Source: Cryptomeria japonica (taxonomy: Eukaryota > Streptophyta > Pinopsida > Cupressales > Cupressaceae). Taken from it: a stretch of 64,000 nt of DNA. The notes under the pieces are model-generated. The model was not told where the DNA came from. It ran no database searches and saw only the letters and a list, made by a program, of their open reading frames with translations. Position 1 is the first letter of the stretch; each line of letters begins with the position of its first letter. The translations under genes were made by a program, and so were the position numbers. The stretch is from the NCBI RefSeq assembly GCF_030272615.1, contig NC_081409.1, positions 238,727,832 to 238,791,831 of the forward strand, in the 5' to 3' direction. This document shows positions 25,501-40,500 of the stretch, in pieces.

Positions 25501-28500
25501 GGCTAATTTGTGTTTCCCTGACTACCAAAAATACACCAAATAAACTGAAATCCAAATGTACCCAACAAGGTACAATGCTTATCGCTCAAGTTGATTATTA
25601 TTGATCATTGTAAATTTGCATTGCCCTAAGGGCCTAAACCAATTGTAATGATGAGCTGCAATATTTCTGGATCCTGGATCCTTCCATATTGCATCCTCCA
25701 ATTGCATATCCTTCACTGGATGAAACCAGTATACCCAGACCACCAACTTAGACTGACTTTAGGAGAGGCAAAAGTGCTCTTGTTGGGTACCATATGACCT
25801 GTATCAAATAAACCTTGGATTTTTTTCTCAATTCATCATTGACTAGTTTCAATGAATGTAAGGAAGAACAATAACTAGTGGGGACCCCAGTTCCAACTCA
25901 ATAATGTTTTCTTCACCTCTATTTGAAGGTAGGCCTTTTAGCAAGTCTTTGAAAGCATTTATATATTTGTCAACTAGCTGTTGCATTTCTTTCTTTTCTA
26001 TCTGGATTTTGGGTTCCACTTTGCCATGAAAACCTTTCATACAATTATGTTGAAACATAAGAGTCAATATAATTCACCTTTTGCAAGCTGTCTGTCCAAT
26101 GTACGAGTTAAAATCAATTTGTTTGCAGCTGTCAGAAGCCCCATAATCATAACTTGTTGTTGCCTTTACTCAAATTTGGTGTATATCTGATTTGATTCAT
26201 CTGACTCAAAGGGGGCAGGACTCAACATTTTAGCTTACCATCTAATGGAGTCTTTCAATACATCTATATAGATAACAACTGCCATTCATGGACAGATTCT
26301 CCAGAAGCAAGCAATCTTGGCAATATTTGCTTGTATAGTGCGTACCTGTTCTTTGTTGCTTCATATTTTTGTGAACCAAGCTGTAAATCATTTTATGTGT
26401 AGACCTAGAAACCACCATAAAGTATAGTGACAACTTGAACCCATGGGCTTATTTTCAGTTGATCAAATGCAATATTCTATTCTTATTCACTCTCACCCAT
26501 CTGCAATCAATTATATGTAAGCCCATGAACAGGTTAGGTGGCATATCAGATTTCTTCAAATTCTCCATAGGATTCAGCCAAAAAAGAGATCATAGCTTCT
26601 CTTTGCAAACCTTTAATCTATTCATGAACCCAATCAAACTTAGTAATTGGATTTTTTACAAGCAACCTTCAATCCATATGATATCTTCCTTGGGAATTAT
26701 CATTTAAAATGATTCCTTTGATTGATCCACATTTCCATGGTGCCAGTTATCCTCTCATCAAATCTCCAGGTCTCCTATATCCTTCCTTTTCTATGCCATT
26801 CTCAACTCTGCTTTACCTTCTCATTTCTCTATTGGAATTTCAATGGCTTCCTCTTCTGATCATGCAAAATAATATCTCAATTACCATCTATGTGATGGCT
26901 ACTAGAAGTATCCATTGTCAGTGTTGTGCCCATAAGGCCAAGAAAGTAGTTCTGATACCACTATTGTGATCTTAAACAGATTACTGCTAAAAGTAAAGAT
27001 GAAAAGGCTAAACATATAACTGATAATGCTAGAAACAGATTTTTTTAACTTTTAACTGATAGAGATCTGACACTATATGAAATCTCAAAATTCTGAAGAT
27101 AAGTTGAATCTGAAGTTACAGTAAATCAAAACTGTGCAGTTGCTAGAAATAAAAAATCAAATATGTAATTTTTGTAAAATCAGAGCTGATTTTTTCCTTA
27201 AGACTGCTCACTGGACAGTAAAACAAGCTATAAGTCTGTACCATTGCGGAGAATGAAGTACCTTTCCATCACATAGACAAGAACTTCCTGAAAGAGATAC
27301 ATATATCAACTAAGAAAAAAACTAGGGCAGTATGAATGTTCTCTTGGCCAAAACACAATCATCAGACCTGTGCACAACACCGTATTTCAAAAAACATTGT
27401 ATTCTTACAACCATAGGATCTATTTTATAATGAATTTCCCCTTGCTAGTGGGACAATTAACTTAAGAATAGTGTTGTTTTCCTAACTAACTAAAAATACA
27501 CACGATGGCTCAAACCCCAAATGTACCCCACAAGTTACAATGCTTAGTGCTGAAGCTTACTTTTATTGTGCAGTGTAACATACATATGTAAAATTAATAA
27601 TTGCAATATATTATAAATCCAAGCTACAAATGGCCCCAAAATTGAACATAGCAAACATATTTTTCACACAATTACAAATATCAGAGAGAGCATATCTAAA
27701 CACATGCAAATTACATACTAAGAACAAAAACATAGAAAACGTATTTTTCCAACAATTAGGAATACTGGAAAGAGCATTGAGGATTAGAAAGTTACCTTGC
27801 TAAGACCAACTGTTGATTAGGATTGCTAGTGCCAGGACCAGTGGGACTCCACTTGATAGTATAAATTTCCTGCAAACATTCAGATGTTTCAAATAAGACA
27901 TTCCAAAAGCATAATAGTTAAAAGAGTAATAAAATCCAAGTTCTACAAACAGATGGTAACAGTAACACAGACCTTACTGTGCCCTGTGAGATCATGCAGA
28001 CATTTGTCCTGCTTCACACTCCAAAGCTGCATGAACATTACGGACAATATTATGTTCCACATAAAATAAATAGCACAAGAAATGAGAAACCATAAAGTTT
28101 AAAGTTACTACCTTTGCAGAGCAATCATCAGAGCAGGAAGCAAGAAGAGACCCAGTAGGATCCCACTTGATGGCATTGACCTCATCCTGAAAAATATTCA
28201 AACAATTTAAACTTCAACTTGTATACTAGCATACTGCTGTGAACCCACAAAAATCTCACTGCAAACCCTCAGTAATCTAAAACCAAAACTGAGCAAGAAG
28301 TAGAGATTGAATCTGCTTGAAACTCCTGGCAATGAAATTGCAGAAAAGCTGAAACATTGTAAAATTTAAAATTTGAAATGCTATGAAGACAAATATCATC
28401 ATATTTGTAGTGAAAATCTAGAGAAGCCCTATATATCTTAAATCTGAATATATATGAAAATAAATAAACGATACACTGATTTCTTAAACTGCAAAGAACT

Positions 28501-31500
28501 ACAAATGTTGGGTGCATGCAGCAAATGGCCATTATTCTCCATCATTCAGACTGCCAAAGAGACCAAACTCCAAAACATAACTTCACATAATATAACCTCT
28601 TCTAACACCTGTTTACAGCTAATTCCCACTTTAAATCTCTTTTCTCTTTACATGTGAAATACTTTATGTTATATAAGAAGTGAACCCACCTATATGCTAA
28701 TGTTCCCACAAATTACTGTTCTTTAAAACCTGGGATATTTATTTATTTTCAATAGACACAAAATGATTCACTAGTGCCCCTGCACACCCCTGCCCTCGTC
28801 TTGCTTTGAAGCAATTGTGTGTCAGATGTGTATTATATCCTTCTTCATGACTGTGCCCTACAGCAGGCATACACCCAGAAAATTAACTGCATTCTCTTGC
28901 GAGGTTTGGGTCAATGCTCTTTAGAGAAACTTCATGGAATATGTCAGAATTGCCTCCATCAAAAGAGGAATGCCCTTTCATCAACTAAAGGTATAACATC
29001 ACCTCATATATGATAACATTGCTAGTTTAAGATGACAAAATCAGATCATCCATGAGAATAGATGTCTATAATTGAGCAGCTGGGTTGCCAAAAAAGAGCA
29101 ATAAGGCCCTTTGTACCTTTCAAGGAATTTTAGTAAAGAAGTTTCCTTCTCATTTTAAGCCTAGCCAATCAAATTTGTCATGTCCCCTGTTTCTAATAAC
29201 TTGTCGTATGGGTCAAAATGCCTATTTCCTATTTCTTGCATCTCCCTGGTCCAATTTTGTGTGTGTGTTCTTCCCCGTATTTCCCCCTATGTCCATCTAA
29301 GGTCACCATAATCTCTAAATATGGTGGCATTCTTCCTTGTCTAGGCACGCCTTTTAGTCTATAATATTTCACAATCCTGTGGATGTAAGAAAGGCCCTAT
29401 AACTTCTTTATGTTTGTAACCCAATTTGAAATAGGTATCGATCAACGCAAATCCACATTTACAATCTATGTTTGTCAAATCTGAGCAAATGTTTTAATTT
29501 GCAGTTTATTCTCATTTGGTGAGCCACACTATAATATTATGGTTAGAGTTATCACATGAATGAAAGGATAAATTATGGATTTGTAAAGTAAATTAAAATA
29601 TCATTACCCTAAAAATACTTACCCCAAATTATAAAGTCTGCAGCTGGTTTTAAATGATATCCCAGAAGGTTTAAGTATTATTTGCATTAATATCCATTTG
29701 GGATATTACAAAATTCAAGACAGACCTCGCCTGATCATGGGAATGGGCAGGTTGATCATTGGGCCAAGCCAAGGGCGGAGACAAGATGGAATCCACTGAA
29801 CCAGGGCTGGGTGAAGGTAAATTTCAATAGGGAACCCGGGGCAATCGAGCGCAAGGTGTATCCTAAGAGACCAAAACCAAAACATGCTTCCTTTGGAATC
29901 TAAGAGACTAAACCATGGGAACAATAACGAGGCCGAATTCCAAGCAGCTTTGATGGTCATGGACCTGTGTCAAACTTTGAACTACAGAAGAATACACTTG
30001 AAGAGCAATTCAGAAATCACCATAAATGCAATTCAATGTCAAATGACACCAAATTGGAAGTTGAACAAGTTTTTTAATACAATCTAGAAGAGTTTGGAGG
30101 AAATGAAGAATTCAAAATTTTGCACATCTATCGAGAGGGAAATTCTATAATCAAATGTGCAACTTTGGAAGCTAAGAGACTAAAGCATGTGAAAAATAAT
30201 GAGGCCGAATTCCAAGCAACCTTGATGGTCATAGACCTGTGTCGATCTTTGAAATACTGACGAATACAACTGAAGGGAAATTAACAAATCACCATAACAA
30301 TTTGATGCCAAATGACACCAAATTGGAAGTTGCAAAAGTTTTTGAATCCAATCTGGAAGAGTTTGGAGGAAATGAATTCAAAATTTTGCAAATCTGTCAA
30401 GAGGGAAATTCTATAGTGGCTCAACTAGCGAAGTGGGCAGTTGATATGATGGGGGATAGATAGAGGTTGGAGTTTCTATATTATTTGCCATTCTTTCAAG
30501 TGATTTTGAAACTTGGAAATATTCTAAGAAACATTCCAAGAAAATCCCTGTAGCGTGCCATTATTACATTGGGCTTCAGATTGGTTTCCTTTCAACCTTT
30601 TCTTGCCAGCACTCAAACAACAGAAAGCAATAGCTTATATACTCTACTGGAAAGCAAATGTAATAAAATTTCCTCAGTGGAAGACAACATGGAGACACCA
30701 AAATGTCACCTCTTTGGAGAACTTCTAAAGATCAAATACTCATCACAAACTCTAAATGTTCACGGATTGTATATCCTATATTCCATGACAAACAAAACCA
30801 AACAAAGCATAAGAAAGTTAATTTAACAATGAATAGTGAAACATAAACTTGGTAAAATTTGCCATGCCGCAGGAAAAAATAACAAACCTGATGCCCAGAA
30901 AACGTTTTAATAGGTCGAGAATCACCAAGTTTACAAACATAGATCATCTTGTCTGTTGAACACGTGGCAAAGGACACATTGTTGCGCCAATCAACATCAA
31001 GAGTTGGTGCTGTGGAAAATAATCAAATCAGTATGTAGAAACAGCATTTAAATCTGTAAATATTTACCATGCCCATAAAAAGGATAACTACTAGAATTAA
31101 AAACTGCAAAACTTTTTCTAACCCAAAATATATTGGCAGATTTAACACAAACCAGAGTGAAACTCGAATTGCTGCTTGCATTCTGCTGTTTTGGCATCCC
31201 AAATTATTGCTGTTTTATCAACACTTCCACTGAGAAGACAGTCTCCTTTTTTGTTCCATTTAAGAGAGAAAATAGGCCCTCTGTGTTTGTTAAATGTATT
31301 CTTCAATTCACCTAAAGTCATAAAACAAGTTTAAACAAATTTGCAATAATGAATTTTGTAATAAAATCTGAAAGATGAACAATACGGATTCAAAAACTCA
31401 GAAGGCACATCAAACAACGACCAAATCAATTGAAAGAATGGCAAATAATATAGAAACTTAATGAGCCTTTATAAATGCTAAAGAACCCCAGTATTCTTAC

Positions 31501-34500
31501 AGAGTTGTTGACATGTTTGCAACACCAGACTCTTGGTGTTTAACTCAAGCTACTATGGATGCTACAATCGATAAGAGAATGAACTTTTGTGTGCTTTGAA
31601 TACCTTTCCATATAAGCAAATGAGCTTCCAAAACTGAATTAAAGCACATTCCCCTAGCAAACAGTCTCAATGGGTAGAATTCTAATGAACACTGACAAAT
31701 GAAGATTGCACCCATTGCCATTCCCATGAAAATATGTAATCCGGTTCTGAGAGAAAAAGACGTTACACTGTCCTCATGTATTCAATAAAAATTTACCCAT
31801 TGTTAATGAAAAGTGAAGTGGATAACCTACATAGACATTTCATTTCAAATTATCATAAATAAACAACCAGTAGGCTTTGGATGATAATTGTATACCTAGG
31901 AAAGAAATATAGATTTCAATAAAGTTACTGCATAGAAACAGTCGCTTGACAAAACTGACTTAGGACGAAAAAATAATAATTAAAAACCAACCTTACCATC
32001 TTTACTCCAAATCCTTGCTTGTCCATCATAAGACCCAGTTGCAAGTAATGTTCCTTCTCCCTGTAGCAATCCATTTTGTACAAAAAAAGGATTTTCAGAG
32101 GGCTTATTTGATAAAAACTGGAAACCTTAAACAAAATGAGCACAAGATCAATGCTTCTGCAATGCTATAACTTACATTCCAATCGAGGGTCGTAACATCT
32201 TTACTCTTCTCATTTGTTCTACCCTTAAAATGTTTCAAAACAAGAGCTTTGGGAGGTGTATTCTGCAACGAAGATCCGCATGGGCCATCTGCAATTGTCC
32301 AAATTCGAGCTGTTGAATCTCCAGATCTGGAAGAAATTGAAGAGCATAGTTAAACATAATTCCAATGATAATTAACATACAGCACAGCAAACAAGTTAAG
32401 AACAAACATTGGTTCTGAAAACATGTCTCAGTATAACACGATATTAGAAAAACTATGAGAATTTTTTAATGCATCCAAAATGTCACACACTAGCTAAAAT
32501 GAAAACAGCAGAAAAGCATTATGATAGAAGCCTCCAAAATGCAAAAACGTCAATCTCCACACCCAATTTTGGAGAAACAAGATCCATTCTATCAGGCACA
32601 CAGGCAGTATTTCCAAGATTGTGAAAATTTCCGAATTTTGGGGATTTGTAGAGTGCACAGACGAGAGAGCAAATTTTATATAGATTTGACTTTCAATTTT
32701 ATAATAAAGCTGCTAAACATCATTAAGCCTTCTAATTCTAAATAGCTTAAGTTCAAATGACAATTATATCTATGACATTGAACATGTGAATTCAACATCA
32801 ACCAACAAAACTTGAAAACTGTCCAAGCAAGTTGAGAATAATTGGTTAAAACATTCAGTTCTCATTGTGGAGACCTAAGTTCAATTCCCCATAGGAGGTG
32901 GTTTCTAAATTGTGACTCTTGATCTTCCATAGTAGAATTCTAAGTTGTCACTCTTGGTCTTCCATAGGAGGTGGTTTCTAAATAGAAGTGCATTTCTAAG
33001 CAGTGACTCTTGGTCTTCCATAGGTGATTTCTAATGTGTTTGCTTGTAAGGAGCTTGTATTTGTCTAATATTGATGCTCGTTTGAGCAAGATATTTGTAA
33101 TCAATATTCAATTCAGAAAAAAAAAAAACTTTAACTACTACAGAACTGAGTAGAATCCTGAAATATAATATGAAATGTGTACATGAATAATATCCAGACT
33201 TCATGTGTAAACAATGGGCTGTTACAATGAATAATAACAAGACTGTGTTCCCTAAACATTTACATAATAACTCATAAACAATTAAATATGAAATATAACA
33301 TAGCATAGCCATAATTATACATTGAAGCATATAGCGACAATTACCTTTGATAAACATGAAATCCAGTATGAAATAGTATAGATAAGGTATGACAACTATT
33401 TTTTCCCAAAAAAATTAATTAACTTACCCTGAAGCAAGCAGCGAACCAGTTGGACTCCATGCACAGATGAAAACCTGCATATCAGGAATCAAACACATTT
33501 ATACATTTAGCAGCATTGAATTTTACTTTTCACAAATGGAAAAAGCTTACTGCTCATTTCGGAGAATGCAAACCTCAGAGGTATGTCCTTCCAGAATAGT
33601 AACATCTGAACTTAAAATCTCATTAAATGGGCATGAAGATGTAGCAGTTGTAATTTCCATTGGTTCTGGGCCTGAAAAAACAGGATGCCGAGAAAATAAG
33701 ATGCAATCTTGAAATGACTAAACCATTGAAGAGAAACCTATTCTAAAATGTGTCTTTTCAAATACAACGGCACAAAATGTCCCCCTATAGTAAAGGAGCA
33801 GAAATATCTATGATACAAATGCAGTAAATAACAATATTGACTGTGTTAATCATACAGTAGGAACATAAATCACAGAGCATTTGATTTATATAAATAGTAA
33901 ATACTGCAATGTGAATAATATTCTCCATTGACTATTGAGTCTTGACCCAGCTAATACACTGCTAGATATAAATCATAACAAATTCTCAGTCTTCCCCAAG
34001 AAACAGACAAATGAAGGTAGTTGCAAACAAGCATAATTAAGTTTCTATTCATCTAACGTATTCGAGCAAATAGAAATCAACAAACATCATCTGAATATCC
34101 ATAGCAAGAACTGTTAGTTGAAACCCGTCAGAATGCAACCAGCTTACCTGCCAACACCCTAGGCTCCTCAACTTTAACCTTGACTTTTTCTTCTCGTTCA
34201 CGGTCTTTCTCTTTCTCAGCATAATCCTCATGTTCCTTTTCCTTCTCCTTCTCCTTCTCCTTCTCCTTTTCCTTTTCTTTTTCCTTATTTTTCTCTCTTT
34301 CTCGGTCCCTCTCTTTTTCTAGTCGTTCCCTTTCTCGATCTCTTTCTTTCTCCCTTTCTTGTCTTTCTCTCTCTTTTTCTTTTTCCCTTTCACGCTCACG
34401 CTCATGTTCCCGTTCACGTTCACGTTCTCGTTCTTTTTCCTTTTCCTTCTCTTTCTCTTTCTCTTTCTCCTTCTCAAGTTTTTCTCTTTTCTCTTTTATC

Positions 34501-37500
34501 ATTTGTCGCAACTCGTAAACATCTTTTGTGATCAAATCCAATGGTTGCAACAGAGAGAAATCACCATCCACATCTGTACCAGTCTGAGAGCAACAAAGTA
34601 AAACATTTTTATTATATGAAGATGAAGGTTGTGATGAGATGTAAATAAGGTAAAAACAAACTTCACCTCTATACTTACATTGGTCAGGTTTGCCTCCAAT
34701 TCTAAATATTGTAACCCTTTTTGAACGAAGGACACAAGCGCACCAGGAGGGACAAGGTTGCCATCTATAGGATTTTTGTGAATGCCTGCTTCATACCCTA
34801 GCGTAAAAGCGGCATGAATAAAACCTGAAAAAAATGCCAATCATAGTAACAAAATAATGTAAGAATTTAAATACATAGACCTAGAGGAAAAATATAAAAT
34901 TCCTCAAGAAACACACAATACATATATCAATCAGATCTATACTGCAGGTAGAAGCAGCAAGCTAGAGATGGTCACACAGGAAAGGAGTACAAAGAAAGTC
35001 CAAATAGATGAGAGAACCAAAATCCAGAAACAGATATTCCATAATAATTTTGCACCATTAACCAACAAGCACATTTTGCTGATATGCTTTTCTAACAAAA
35101 TAAAAAATCCATGCCTGGGATAAGAAAAGTTGGATTTAAGAAAATTAAAGTGGTCACATGACGAGTCCTTGCCTATTTATGTAAATTTCTACAACTAGAG
35201 ATTCAAATCCAAAGTTCCAAACTTTACTGAAAATTCTAATTGACATGATATGTTTTGACTTTTTTTAGTGATGTAGCATCATAATTAATGAGCTGGAAAT
35301 TATATTGGTTAATCTAGAATGATGCAGTAGAACTGAGTAATATGTTGTTTGGCAGTAAGTTCACATGCTTGCAGGAAGATTTTATGGGTTGTGAGCTTCA
35401 GCTACCTATCAGTGCAATGCATGGCCTTAATGGCATTATCAGTACCAAAATTTCAGTCAATCAAGAAGCCTTGTTTTAAGAAATATTTTCTTTCTTGCTT
35501 ATGGCTATGACACATTATTTTTCGGCCTCAGCTTTAACTGACGAAATTGCATCAGTAGCAGCTCTTCTCAATGTACCTTTGATGTAATGTCCCCCCCTTT
35601 TAGGATATTATTTAAAATAATAGAATTCACTCAAGATATAATAAGAGTTTTACAAGGATTGCAATCTATATAAATATATTCAAGTTAATAAATCATACCA
35701 CAATATGTAAGTTGATCAAATCATGAATTCCCAGTAAATACCTTGCAAATCTGCTTAGCTAAACAACCCAGTCCCTAACTCAACAATGATGAAACCAAGG
35801 ACCCCGTCCCTACTTTGTCAAAGTTAAGAAAAAGACCCTCCAAACCCTAGCTCACCCCGTGAACCAGGACCCTGTCCCTAGATTGCCAAAGGGTAGGAAA
35901 AGACCCTGTCCTTCCAAAGCTTAGCCCACCACATGGGCCCAAACCCCATCCAGTTTGCAAGTACTGACTAGAATTCAAAATTGACGACTTGGTATAGTAG
36001 CTAGACTATTACTGTCTGAATAATATTTCTTGATGGATTGACAATCAATCCCTTGAATAATATTTGAATGTTCTTAGGAGTAATTCTTGAATGAATTTAT
36101 GAGATTATAAGTATTGTTGAGTGTATTTCTGGAATTCTCCCTTGAATCGATGAATTGAATTATACATTGATGCTTGATTGATTGTTAATTGATTTATGTC
36201 CTGCTGTTCTGAATTTATCTTCTGAGTTGATGATTTCTCAGATGAATTATGCTCCTCTTTTATATCTTCAATTGATGGAAGAGTCACATCTTTTCATCCA
36301 AACTGTGGCCCTTGCAAGGGGTACACCTCCTCATGAACAAGTGCTACCTTTATGTTTGTTTTGATTATTATTTCAGATCTTTTTGGTAATTGCCACCAAT
36401 AACCTTTCTTAACTAAACTCAGTCGGCCTTCCCCTTTTAAAATAAATCAGAAAGGTAAGTTTTGCACATGCATATCAGCTTCCATACAGTCATTTTGCAA
36501 AAAGGATATACACATACATCATAGACATTTAAAAATGAAAATGTTCAAAAAAACTCTTTCTATATGACTGAGCTGATTCATTCAGATTAAAAAGGCAGGT
36601 GGTTAATCTCCAGAAAAAAGATTGTGGGCATCCACACAACTTTACACAAGCTTAAAATGATAACAAAACACTCTCTTGGGTTTAGCAAACTTGGCATATC
36701 CCAAATCCTTCAAGACAACTTTTGACAAACATAAATGTTGTACAAAAGTTTCAAGCAATTATACAAACTCAAAATGTATAATTTCCAGCCAGTTCTGAAA
36801 ATCCATGTTCTATTCACAATTGAAATAGGGCTAAATTACCATGAATTGAAATAGGGCTAAATTACCATGGCCTACATTAAAGATTAAACAGATACCTATA
36901 GGATTTCAAAAAAGATTCTAAAAGCATCTCACTTATTGCATATTCAAAAAAAATTTGTCACTGTGCTCTTAAGTTTCTCGCTGAACGCTTTACACCGCCT
37001 GCTACTCTTGTTAGGGCTCAGATTACATTTCCTATAGTCCAGACTCCTTACTAGGGTTTCGTCAATGCTAGACTCTAAATAGTATTTTTTTATTCTAGGG
37101 CTTCATTTTTACACTGCCATGTTCCAATGAGTCAGATTTTAGATTTCACTAGACTCCAGTTTATTTTCCATTTTGCTATAGTTCTATTAGGGTTTCACTT
37201 AGCGTTTTGCTTACTCAAGGCTACAATTTATGTTACACCCTCCTATATTTCAAGCAGGGTTTCAGTCAATTTTTAACCTTTTTCACAACTCCTGTCGACA
37301 GCAATATGTTCCTTGATAAGCTACAGCTTCACTCATGATCTTCATTTTAAAATAAAAATGAAAAGGAATTTCAGCCCCCTGTCCCAAGGTTTATTTTAAA
37401 ATGAAGGGTTCAAATATTAACAAAAAAACAAACATTGTGCAAACATATTCAACAGACTTTGGCATCCCTATGATTCATTTAGTTCTGAATTCAAATACAA

Positions 37501-40500
37501 GATTCAGAAAGATTTGTTAAAGCATATAAATAGTGAATACTTAATCTAAATGATGCAAATTTGTTCAAAATAGGTCATTTTTTCTGGTTTAGCAATTGAT
37601 CGAATCTCACATGAATCAAACGGGCATACGGTGAAGATAAAATCAAAGGTCAAAAGTCAATACAATTTTTTTTGCTGCAAGGATATTTATGCAATTAATA
37701 TATACACATCAAAAATTTATAACTTTGTTCAAAGAGGATAAATGTTAGTTCTGGCTTGGCAATGGTTCAAAAAGGAACACACATTGTGCAAACATATTCA
37801 ACAGACTTTAGCATCCCTATAACTCAGTTAGTTCTGAATTCAAATACAAGATTCAGAAAGATTTGTTAAAGCATACAAATAGTGAATGCTTAATCTAAAA
37901 GAAGGTGCAAATTTGTTTAAAATAGGTCATTTTTTCTGGTTTGGCATGGTTAGAATCTCACATGAATCAAACAGTCATACCATGAAGATAAAATCAAACA
38001 CTTCTTACAACTCGAAAGGTTTCATACAAATGTCAAGAGTCAATGCAAAGTTTTTTGCTGGAAGGATATTTATGCAATGAATCTATTATCTATACACATC
38101 AAAAAATTTATAACTTTCTTCAAAAAGTTTAAATGTTTATTCTTTTCTGAGAATCTAACCTGATTCATACAAATAACAAAAAAGTTATAACCAAATCAAA
38201 GGTATGTATTTGCTGAATCTATTTTATGAGAAGGAAATGCTAGCTATCCTAAATGTAGTCAAGCAATGGAGAACTTAATTGATGGGAGGACACTTTAAGG
38301 TAGAGATATCACAATAGTCTTAAGTACCAACTATGTATGAAGGTAATGCTACCACATGTTGAATCCCCTAGAAAGGAGAGATCTATCTACTATATTTGTT
38401 CATGCTTGATGAATATGAGTTCAAACGTAACAAATGTACAAAAGCAATTTGTTTCTCTTCTATTTTCTATGCAAAAGGTTCAATACTACATGCTAGTAAA
38501 ATAATCAAGGCTATTGTTCAATTCAAGCCTCTTTGGTACCTCTTAATTAAGCCTAACCTTCGAGGAAGCTCAAGCAAAGGGGTAATGATACTTAAAAATT
38601 TTGACCTTATAATTGTTAATAAAAGGCCCAAAAATGACTTAGCAAAAGTTAAACAACTTCCCAATAATTCTACTCTCAAGAACCAATGAACGATAATTTT
38701 CTATTTTTCATATGAATTTGTCTACTTTGTTGACCACACCAATATTGCCTAATGCATATGGTGCGTATATATTATTTTTATACCTTCAAGAACAAACTTA
38801 TCCCAATTGCATTTCAAATTAATGATATCAATGCATCCACATGCTTTCCACTGGATATGTTATCACTCGTCAAACTCTTTGAGAAAGGTTTTGACACAAT
38901 GTATAATACATGGAGGCAGCTGAAACAATTTAAATTGTACTAACATTACTTGTATGTAGTGAGCCTTGCTCGTAAGCTCCAAGAACCAATGAACGATAGT
39001 TGACCACACCAATATTGCCTAATGCATATGGTACGTATATATTATTTTTATACCTTCGAGAACAAACTTATCCCAATTGCATTTCAAATTAATGATGTCA
39101 ATGCATCTACATGCTTTCCACTGGATATGTTATCACTCGTCAAACTCTTTAAGAAAGGTGTTGCCACAATGTATAATACATGGAGGCAGCTGAAACAATT
39201 TAAATTGTACTAACATTACTTGTATGCAGTGAGCCTTGCTCGTAAGCTCCAATGCCTCACACATCTAGAGGCCTCTAGGTTTTGCCTCTTGTGTTTGCCT
39301 AAGGCCTTATCCTACTGTGCCCAAACCACCACCTTCATAATCCATTTTTATAGTGATAAATACTCCTGTAGGATATGTTTGTTTTTTGGTTTCAGTCACA
39401 ACAAATTTGTATAAGAAGTTTCCATCAACATCCCATGGAAGATCCAATCATTTTGATTCACTTCGATCAGCTATTCTTAGGAATCCACCTCCACAATGCC
39501 AAAATTTACACATTAAACTTTGCCGTCAACTTGCTTCACTTCTGAAAGCTTTCTTGTGACAAGCACCCCAATCGTACTGCTGATGTGGGTGCTTGTCACC
39601 AGCCTTAGGTCTAAGTTGGAGTTGTAGTAATTATAGTAGTTATTCCATATTTTAGGAGTTTTGAGCTTAGTAAATGTATGCCCCAACCAACAAATGAGGG
39701 TGGTGTCTCCTAACTGAATGTTAAAGGCAGAAACAGGCTATCTAAGTGATTGCAATCAACAAACACTACTTGCAATCAAGCCAGCTAGTCAAACTATATT
39801 ATTTTCTCTTAACCCACCAAACGTAACCATCCATTAGTAGTTTGATAATCACCAAATACAACAAACTGATTGATAGGTCATGTAGTAGAGATTTAATAAT
39901 TTATTTTAATTTATTAATCACCTTAGAGGTTAGAAACAAAATAACCAACTTAGTTTACTACATAGATTTGTTTTGAATTTTGATATAACTAACAACCCCT
40001 ATGACATGACAAAATTTATTTTAATTTCCATAGCTTCTATTTTGCTATGAAATATATCAATAGTCGAAATCTCGAATTATAATATTTGTCATAATAATTT
40101 TAAATTTAGAAATGTATCGATATAATTATATTTAGAATCAATCCTAAAAATTTGTTTATTAATTTATTTTGCACTCTTTATTACTTTTTAATAAAATTTA
40201 TTGAATTTATTGAAAGTTAGTTAAAAACTTAATCTTAATTTAATTTATCAAGGTTTATATTATTCAAACTTAATGACATTTTTTTTACTGAAATTTATAG
40301 ATTGTTCCAAATTTTTAAATTTTTTCTTCACTGAATTCAGACACAAACATGAATCTTGTGACTTAAACTATCACTATGCTATAATGCCATTAGGGTTTCG
40401 AGTCTCAATTATTTTACAACCCTAAAATTCTCTTAGGGTTTCACTTATAGGTTTATTTTTGCTAGGGTCCCACAGAAATATTAAAAATAATCTCATTCTC

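Noticed and set aside
34359-34601. Plus-strand Phe/Leu-rich frame opposite HOS15 exon 3
   Set aside because: It is the complement of the purine-rich charged-tract exon; no independent support.
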